Origin: Phyto melanocephala
Lineage: Eukaryota; Arthropoda; Insecta; Diptera; Rhinophoridae
NCBI GenBank assembly: GCA_941918925.1
Contig: OW799237.1
Coordinates: 110,640,515-110,704,514 of the forward strand
DNA length: 64,000 bases
Direction: 5' to 3'
Under the pieces are notes generated by a model. That model was given only the letters and a program-made list of their open reading frames with translations, was not told where the DNA came from and searched no databases. The position numbers and the translations under genes are program-made. Below are positions 57,441 to 64,000 of this stretch, piece by piece (positions within the stretch are counted from its first letter, which is position 1; every line of letters begins with the position of its first letter).

Positions 57441-60132
57441 CTATACGTTTATTTCTTGATATGATCTGTCAAATATTGTTTATGTGTTCTCAACACACAC
57501 ACACACATAGGTATTATATATGCTCGTTGCACATTTGTTTACAACTTACTAAACTCTTCTTTTATTACACTCAACTGCTGTTTGATAGTTTTTATCACAT
57601 TACAACAATGAAAAGCATTGATGTTTTTTGTTAATGTATTCTTACAACTGCCATAATCATATTTTAGTCTTAATTTTTATTCCAAAAAAATCTTTTTTTA
57701 AAGACTGTAAAAATATAAATTTATCAAAAATAATCTTTCTGTTCAACACCACGTAACACATTTAATATTAATTTAATACATTATTTCGTGTGTATGTATT
57801 GTAATTTAAACATTTCCTTATTGATAAACTTAATTTATGATTAATTTCTTTTACAACACATCATGTGCAGCATAGAGGAGACACATTAAAAGCCATAAAC
57901 TATAGTATAAAAGTGCGTTTTGTCACACATAGAAAACATGGACTCGCACACAAGCACACACAAGTGGGTTTAAATTATATAATAATAGGAAATCGGACGA
58001 AATACATTTTTGAAACGCACTATAAGAAAAAATCAATAAATATACAAAAACAAAAAACAACAACATGTAGAAATAAAAAAAAATGTTTAAAATGAAGGTA
58101 CGTACACGAGTCAACCTGTTGTTTGTATCTACACATTTGGGGAGGTTCAAACACATAACAATGTTAGCAGAGCCTAAAAGAGATGTCTTGACCAAAAACT
58201 CCTGCAAAAACAAAACAGCGAAAACCACACGTAAAATCACTAAAAATGGAAAATGTTTTTGGTGGTGTTGTGTGTAATCAATAATAAGGAAATGCCTTGT
58301 TGCCGGTTTGGCTTGTGCAATAATACTCCAATTTAATATGAATTTTTTCCTTTATTTTTCAATTTCTTGTAACTTGCACCAAAAAAGAAAAATCTGTTGT
58401 AACAAGAAAACGTAGAAAATGCTCAATGTAAAATATCCTAAGTTTAATGTAGAGACCAAAAGAGGAGCTCTACGTTGCCCAATGGTTACTACCACAGCCA
58501 ATTTTTTTCTTCTTCTTTGCTTTGTCCATTTTTTTGTTGTGTCTTTATACATTTATTTCTTTCAAATTATTCAAATAGTTTCATTTATCATTAAATGCCA
58601 TCTCAGAAATAATGCCGCAAATATTGCATAAATGCTTGTGTTACACTTAAGTTTATTTATGTGACCAATGGCCACAAATCTATACATAACTGTGTTACTT
58701 GATGTTACTTGGACAAAAAACCACTTTCTTTGGTTGATTAGGTGATAGCCTGGTTTTTAATGTTTTCTATATGCGCACTCACAAGAATGTCAATAGCAAA
58801 ACCAATGAGTCCACAAGTAAATGTAATTTCATCTTAATCCTCTTACAACCTAAGGCAAGTCAAAGTAGTAAAATTATACTTCCAAAATCATAAAATTCAA
58901 ATGATGCGTGTTATACAAACTTAAAACTATTTCCGTTTGAAAGCGCCTTCGATATTTGACATTAATACTGACTGACTTATAGCAAATATGGCCACATTTG
59001 CACTATCAATGTTTATCAACAACAAAAATGCAATAAAAGAAAATTAAAAATACTTCCTGTTTACTTTATACATGTGTCCACTTTGTCAACTAAATATAAT
59101 TACCAAAACCCATAGTCAAACACTCAAGCATCGAATACTGCACAAAACACAATAACGAGTCTAGTCATGCGTATCACTGCAAGCGAATGTGTCGCAATAT
59201 TAAACGAGTTAAACTTACACAATTAAGCTCATACACCAGAGATTCCCAGTTGACCCCCTTTTGTAAATTCCTTTTGTAAATTTGCAATATGAAACTATAG
59301 ACTAATTCACAACTTTGTGCATTTGTCACTGCAAATTCGTACAATATCAGATGTGTTCTATTTGTGTATACTTTGTTGGTGTAAAATACAAATATACTCC
59401 ACTATTTTTCAAATGTAATGATGCAAGACCATTTACACAAGATAGTGAATGAAGCTCATTTGATTTAAACATTTTCAATATTAAAGTTTGTTGGTCTTTG
59501 TTTCGAAAAAGGACAAAGAATACCTTTAAGACAGGTAAATAATGTATAGTCTGAGCCAACACAAAACGCACGATGTTAATTATAAATAAAACTAAAAGTT
59601 TTCAAAGAACTAAAGTAATATTTTTTTATTATGTTTATAACAAAATATCGGCCAAATGCTTCCCACGGTTTCAGTGGCATACTTCTATCCCATGGTCCAT
59701 ATTTTCAATAATGTTGTTGATGTTCAATTATTATTGGAAACAACGACACTATCGTGAGGAACATCAATGTTTTAGGCAGATCGAACTGGGCGAGCAAGAA
59801 CAGGTCTCAACAGTCTTAACGCGCTACTTAATTGTGTGCCTCTAAATGGTTGAATTTGTTCAACATTTAAATAAAAAAAAAATCAAATTACGTTGAGAAA
59901 AAACTTGACGCTAAGGTGTATTCCACAATTAACATTTATTTATTTATTTATTTATTTAATTTAATCAACATAATAATATTTACAGTTGAGCAACAACAAC
60001 ATCATGCATTATTATTTGACCACCCTTTATAAGAATGTATTATAAGCAAGTCCTTGAACACACCAAATCTTAAAATTTAATTTGACAAACAGAAATAAAA
60101 ATTGTTAATTTAGAATATTTAAATATTTACTT
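57441..60132. other. No gene seen
   Basis: AT-rich DNA. A 64-codon frame starting with ATG at 58083 is Lys/Thr-rich and has no motif; I do not count it as a gene. A (TTTA)n microsatellite is at about 59935-59962. Confidence 0.5.
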
Positions 60133-60136
60133 TATA

Positions 60137-61305
60137 CGAGGGTTGACTTTTCTATTTAGGAAAAAATATTTATCATTGGAAATGGTTTTTTTTTTCAAAA
60201 TATTGTCCATGAAGATCAAAATACTTTTTCTCACGTGTCAATCAATTTTCGAAGCACATTTCAAAGCACATTTTTCATTTCAATAAATGCATTTTGAATG
60301 CATCAACCATTTCATAAGATATCGAAAAATGAAACTTCCCTAATTAATCTTAATATTCGGGAATAAAAAGAAGTTATTGGACGCAATGTCAGGACTATAT
60401 GGCAAACGTTTTTAATGCGCAAAAAGTCCCTTGTCTGCACCGATGTGTGCAAGCTTGTATTGTCGTGATGAAGAATGATCCGTTTTTGGAGAATGGGTTT
60501 TGTTATTTCTCCGAAAACTTCTGGCAAACTAATGGTTTTATACCATTCAAAAGTCACCGTTCTACGTTTCACTAATAGAATGATTGGGATAGTTTTAGTG
60601 TTTAAAAAAAATCATGCGACCATTTGCTTCAAAGTGCTTTGACCTTGAATGTTTTATGGGGTTTTGCTCTTGTAAGAAGACCTATACAATCGAAGCTTGT
60701 TTACTTTCATTCTTATATGCATAAATCCATGATTCGTCACTCGCAATATGATGCACATATTTCGAAGCACCGCGATCATTTTTTTTTTTTGTTGAGAATT
60801 TCTTGTGCCCAATAAACAGGAGATCTTTTTTGAGAGATTGTCGACCTATGTTTAATCCAATTTTTACAGCCAAATATTCACGCAATATTGAATTTATGCT
60901 GGTTTCACTAACCTACAGCAACATTTCATTTCACCTACAGCAACATTTCATTTCACCTACAGCAACATTGTTTTTCAGAACAACAACCAATTTTGGAGAA
61001 GCTTCATGAAACTCGACGTTGAGTACAAAATTAAATCTGGTAAATCATCGATAAACACTAGTCCTTAATGGTGCTTCTCCACCAAATATCAAATTGAGAT
61101 CGATGTTCTATTATTGATTTAATCTACGTCGAAACTTGTAGAAAGTAATCACATGAAAATGTTCCCGATTTAATCAATTTTTTTGGTCGACATTAATTTT
61201 TCAAGTTACTGTAAACAACACAAATAGTGTTTATACATCAAAACGTTTCAAGTAAATATATTGCTGCCAGATTGCCCAATGTCGAAATATAAAAATCAAC
61301 CCTCG
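60137..61305 (-). mobile_element. Full-length but dead mariner element
   Basis: The ends CGAGGGTTGA (60137) and TCAACCCTCG (ending 61305) are inverted and continue imperfectly for about 28 bp, with TA repeats outside each end (TATACGAGGG and CCCTCGTATA). The 1169-bp length and TA target fit mariner. The enclosed transposase is on the minus strand and is broken into pieces. A 22-bp unit starting ACCTACAGCAACATTTCATT is tandemly repeated nearly three times at 60911-60969. Confidence 0.82.
60312..60885 (-). pseudogene. mariner transposase, two broken fragments
   Basis: Upstream fragment (60682-60885): GLNIGRQSLKKDL, then YVHHIASDESWIYAYKNESK, where DESWIYAY.....K carries the first catalytic Asp region. 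Downstream fragment (60312-60572): RRTVTFEWYKTISLPEVFGE and RIILHHDNTSLHTSVQTRDF, where HHDN..H holds the second Asp. The order and spacing fit mariner. A gap and a frame change separate them, and the final acidic residue is not in frame. Confidence 0.8.
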
Positions 61306-61339
61306 TATACAATATTTATAGAAATTTTAAGGGCGAAAT

Positions 61340-62185
61340 GTTTATATACCCTGCACAACGTCTAGTCATGCAATAACAATTGCTTGTATCACCATTAATC
61401 TCATTAATATAAAATACGTACATACATAAATAAATCTATGGCTTAAAGCTAAAAGGGCCAACGTCAAAATATTTACTTTTGAGAAAATTGGAATTGAACT
61501 TTAACTTTTATAGATGCTTTCATAGTGACATTGGCCAGCATTTTATTTATGAAGCTGTTCTGGGTTAAGTATGACTTTAGCTGTTTTACCATAATGAACA
61601 AGAGCAAGAAAACAAATCTAATGCAATGATTAACTCAAAAGAGCAAAACAGTGACATTGGCCCTTTTAGCTTCAAGCCACAGATATCTTTCAATATTTTT
61701 ATAATGACTTTAGCGGCTTAAAAGCATCCCATTGTAAAATTATAAATTGACTTTATGTATGTGTGTTTAAAAAAAAAATAATAAAAAATAAAAATTAAAA
61801 AAGAAAAAAAAATGAAAATAAAAAAAAAAATTTTGTTTCGTCTTAACTGGGATTCGAACCAACGTTCATCCAGTTTGAATTGGTGTGAAAAGATGAGGTG
61901 GTCTAGGTTTTTCCATTATATCTCAGTTGTTTAAAAAGCTACTTTTCTAATTTTCAATACCGATCTGCTCCCAAATATTTCTGATATTTTGGTACCTTAC
62001 GCGGGTCTTGGAAATGTCAGGGGCTTCAAAAATTTGATTTTAACCTTCACACGGACAGACGAACAATGCTTAATAAACTTTCAGAAAATATGTACTTTAT
62101 GGGGTCGAAATAAAAATTATAGAAATTTCACACGGAATGACAAACCTTTATTTACACTTACACTCACTGTAAAGGGTACACAAAT
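61340..62185 (-). repeat. Dispersed fly repeat copy, interrupted by a MITE
   Basis: 'atataccctgcacaacgt.tagtcatgcaataac' (61345-61380) matches the reverse of 50560-50630. After an insertion the copy resumes at 'gcatcccattgtaaaattata' (61727). It goes on with 'atttctgatattttggtacc' and 'ttttaaccttcacacggacagacg', ending at 'actgtaaagggtacac'. Confidence 0.65.
61434..61684. mobile_element. MITE, 251 bp, ~33-bp inverted repeats
   Basis: ATCTATGGCTTAAAGCTAAA, continuing GGGCCAACGTCA, pairs with TGACATTGGCCCTTTTAGCT and following bases ending AGAT at 61684, with about three mismatches over 33 bp. The interior is non-coding. It lies inside the dispersed repeat; comparison with 50520-50640 shows that about 45 bases to its right (61685-61726) are also extra. 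Confidence 0.7.
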
Positions 62186-63080
62186 GTTGGGACTTACTGC
62201 TTTACCTACTACTCCTTGTTCCTACTTATGCCACATATATATTTAATCTTTTTAATTTTCTTGTCTTTTCACAAAGACTTAAATAAATACTTGTTATTAA
62301 TTTTTCTTTATTATTTATTATTTTTTTATTTTCAAGCCAAGTGCATACATAATATTTATGTACATTTTAGGTTGTGATATCTTAGACCACACCATATCTG
62401 TTATAGTTTTGTTTTTCTCCAAAGATTACCAAAAATAAAAACAATTATCTAATTATGATTTATTAGCCAAAAGTAGTTAATTTCCGTTTGCAAATACATA
62501 TGTAGTTGATTTAAGGCAATTTGTAGTTAAACTGAGCAACCACTTTATTTACCACTTACTATTAACGAATAAAGAAAAGTGTTAAATCCTTCCTATTTTC
62601 TACAGCATTTAGGTATCGCTAGATATTTGTTTATGGTTTCTTTGACAACAGTAAATTTAAGTTTCCTTAAAAGCATCGAATGCAAGAAACAAAAGACTTA
62701 AGACACGTACAGTAGGCACGTTTTGCTCAATTTATTTATCACACAGCGACATGTTTTCGTAAACAACTATTTAAGGATTTATTTCGCAAGCACTAATTTA
62801 CAAATACCACACAAAAAAATTTATACATAAAAATGTTCATGCATTCTGTTTGTCGTGCTTTAAAAGAAATTTGGATCAAATATGGTCGATTGGAAATTGT
62901 CGGGTTTTAAAAAAGTTATGAATTAGAGTTGTTATAAGATTATTAGTGTGAAAAATTAACAGATTATGTAAGAATTCAATTTCTTTTTTGTGTCAAATTA
63001 AAAAATGATTTATAATAATTAAATGTAAGCCTTTTTCATGCCTCGTTATTGGAGGAAAAACATGACTTAATATGCAATAG
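62186..63080. other. No gene seen
   Basis: AT-rich DNA. It includes the 21-bp word shared with 29293-29313 (here 62690-62710). Confidence 0.5.
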
Positions 63081-63345
63081 GAGCGGTATATTCAGCTGCA
63101 GGGTTTTTTTAATCCCACCACCAATTTCGATTGGTATTTTCATACCATCAGATTTATCATATTAATAAATGTAGTCAGTATTGAATTGTATCCTTGTACT
63201 AAAATATGTATTACTTTCTTCGTTTTAGATCCCTTTTCTCTTAATTTCGTTTCCTATAAAGAGTGTCTCAGTAAGAATACACTTTTATATTTTCAAAATC
63301 TAGCACGTACTTTTTGTGACAACTGTTGGCATATTTTTATTAGGT
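63081..63345 (-). repeat. Dispersed fly repeat, decayed copy
   Basis: 'ggagcggtatattcagctgcaggg' (hairpin at 63090 decayed) followed by 'tcccaccaccaattt' and 'tgtactaaaatatgtattactttctt' follows the same order as 12160-12240 plus 23360-23410. Confidence 0.55.
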
Positions 63346-64000
63346 TGTAAAGGGAACATATTCCGTTTAAGTATGGAATAAAATATCCATCAAATAACCT
63401 CGACGGCTCTAATAACAGGCCATAAATCATGTCATGAAATCTTCCAAAACTTATTCAAAGACATATGGCTGTACCTCACCGATGCATCTTTACTGTTTAC
63501 GAAAGAAGTAATTACTTTCATACTTTCACCTGTACTTGACTCTGAAGAGGATTTAAATTCGAAAGAGGGAGGATACCTCCCTTTACCCATAAACTTTTTC
63601 TGACGATAAAAAATGCATTTGCAAGACAAAAGTTTCAAGCTTTACCAGCCTATGACCACAGCACATATTTCTGTTAAGTTTCATTGGAGCTCTCAATAAC
63701 TTTTAAGAAGCAATACAAGCTAAAAAAGTGATGTCCGGCTAGATTGACTAAACACCCCTATGTGCGATGATAGGTTGGACTTTGCTCAGGAATTGTTTTA
63801 AAATGTAATCACATAAATCCGAAATTTCATAAAACTGCAAAAAAAAATTGTATGCTGATAATCGCATGATCTTGATTGTCACTTGATGTAAGAATTTTTT
63901 GAGATAATTTATTCTACAAATCATTGCTGTAATAAATGGATTGTATGATGCGCAATATGGCAGTTGGCGCAGTCTTGTTAAAGCCAAAAGTCACCCGATC
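63346..64000. other. No assigned gene; compositionally less AT-rich
   Basis: Minus-strand frames at 63432-63638 and 63748-63987 have mixed composition (the first includes FEFKSSSESSTGESMKV) but no motif I recognise, and no splice or start context that convinces me. They could be parts of a decayed repeat or an exon of a gene that extends past the right edge. Confidence 0.3.

Noticed and set aside
58083..58277. 64-codon ATG-started frame
   Set aside because: Lys/Thr-rich, no conserved motif, and no splice signals or context to support an exon.
63432..63987. Minus-strand frames at the right edge as exons
   Set aside because: Composition is plausible but there is no recognised domain, no start context and no splice evidence; left as unassigned.

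Overview
This window is repeat-dense, AT-rich insect genomic DNA. A higher fly (Diptera, Brachycera; probably a calyptrate such as a blow fly or house fly) is the best guess. The grounds are the secreted chymotrypsin-fold serine protease, the mix of Ty3/Gypsy, Tc1, mariner and piggyBac relics, and a dispersed repeat of a kind that is abundant in fly introns and intergenic DNA. The species assignment is inference. Many open frames here begin at non-ATG codons or are low-complexity artefacts; only one convincing host gene is visible.

Host gene: a single-exon, secreted S1-family serine protease lies on the + strand at 53455-54252, with an AATAAA signal at 54286. Its catalytic triad is intact, but the residue that makes trypsin cut after Lys/Arg is Asn.

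Mobile-element layout: the clearest structure is a nest of insertions. A Tc1-like relic (outer TA-flanked ends at 11717 and 24818) was interrupted by a dispersed fly repeat (about 12158-24435). That repeat was then hit by a Ty3/Gypsy LTR retrotransposon on the minus strand (12241-23349; LTRs of 2217 bp each, 4-bp ATTT target duplication) and by a tRNA-derived SINE (23944-24140; 15-bp target duplication). The LTRs look almost identical, so the retrotransposon arrived recently, yet pol has one in-frame TGA. Other coding relics are a LINE reverse-transcriptase tail (35785-36093), a deleted piggyBac-like element with both ends (36133-37173), a Tc1-like transposase (41825-42420), mariner-type relics (51425-51830, 55640-55800), and a complete-length but dead mariner with inverted repeats (60137-61305).

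Non-coding structure: a 1.7-kb degenerate array with a ~31-bp period at 26361-28060 carries 13 exact TATCGATA sites, which is the consensus of the Drosophila DREF-binding element. Several MITE or foldback elements are delimited by inverted repeats at 7361-7616, 34076-34394, 38428-39219, 39487-39898, 44952-45079 and 61434-61684. A dispersed repeat family with a terminal ATTCGG(C)..GCCGAAT hairpin appears at least ten times in both orientations. The SINE family ends in a TTAGG-type pentamer tail.

No multi-gene pathway, CRISPR, rRNA or functional tRNA is present. The biology on show is nested transposon history plus one secreted protease.
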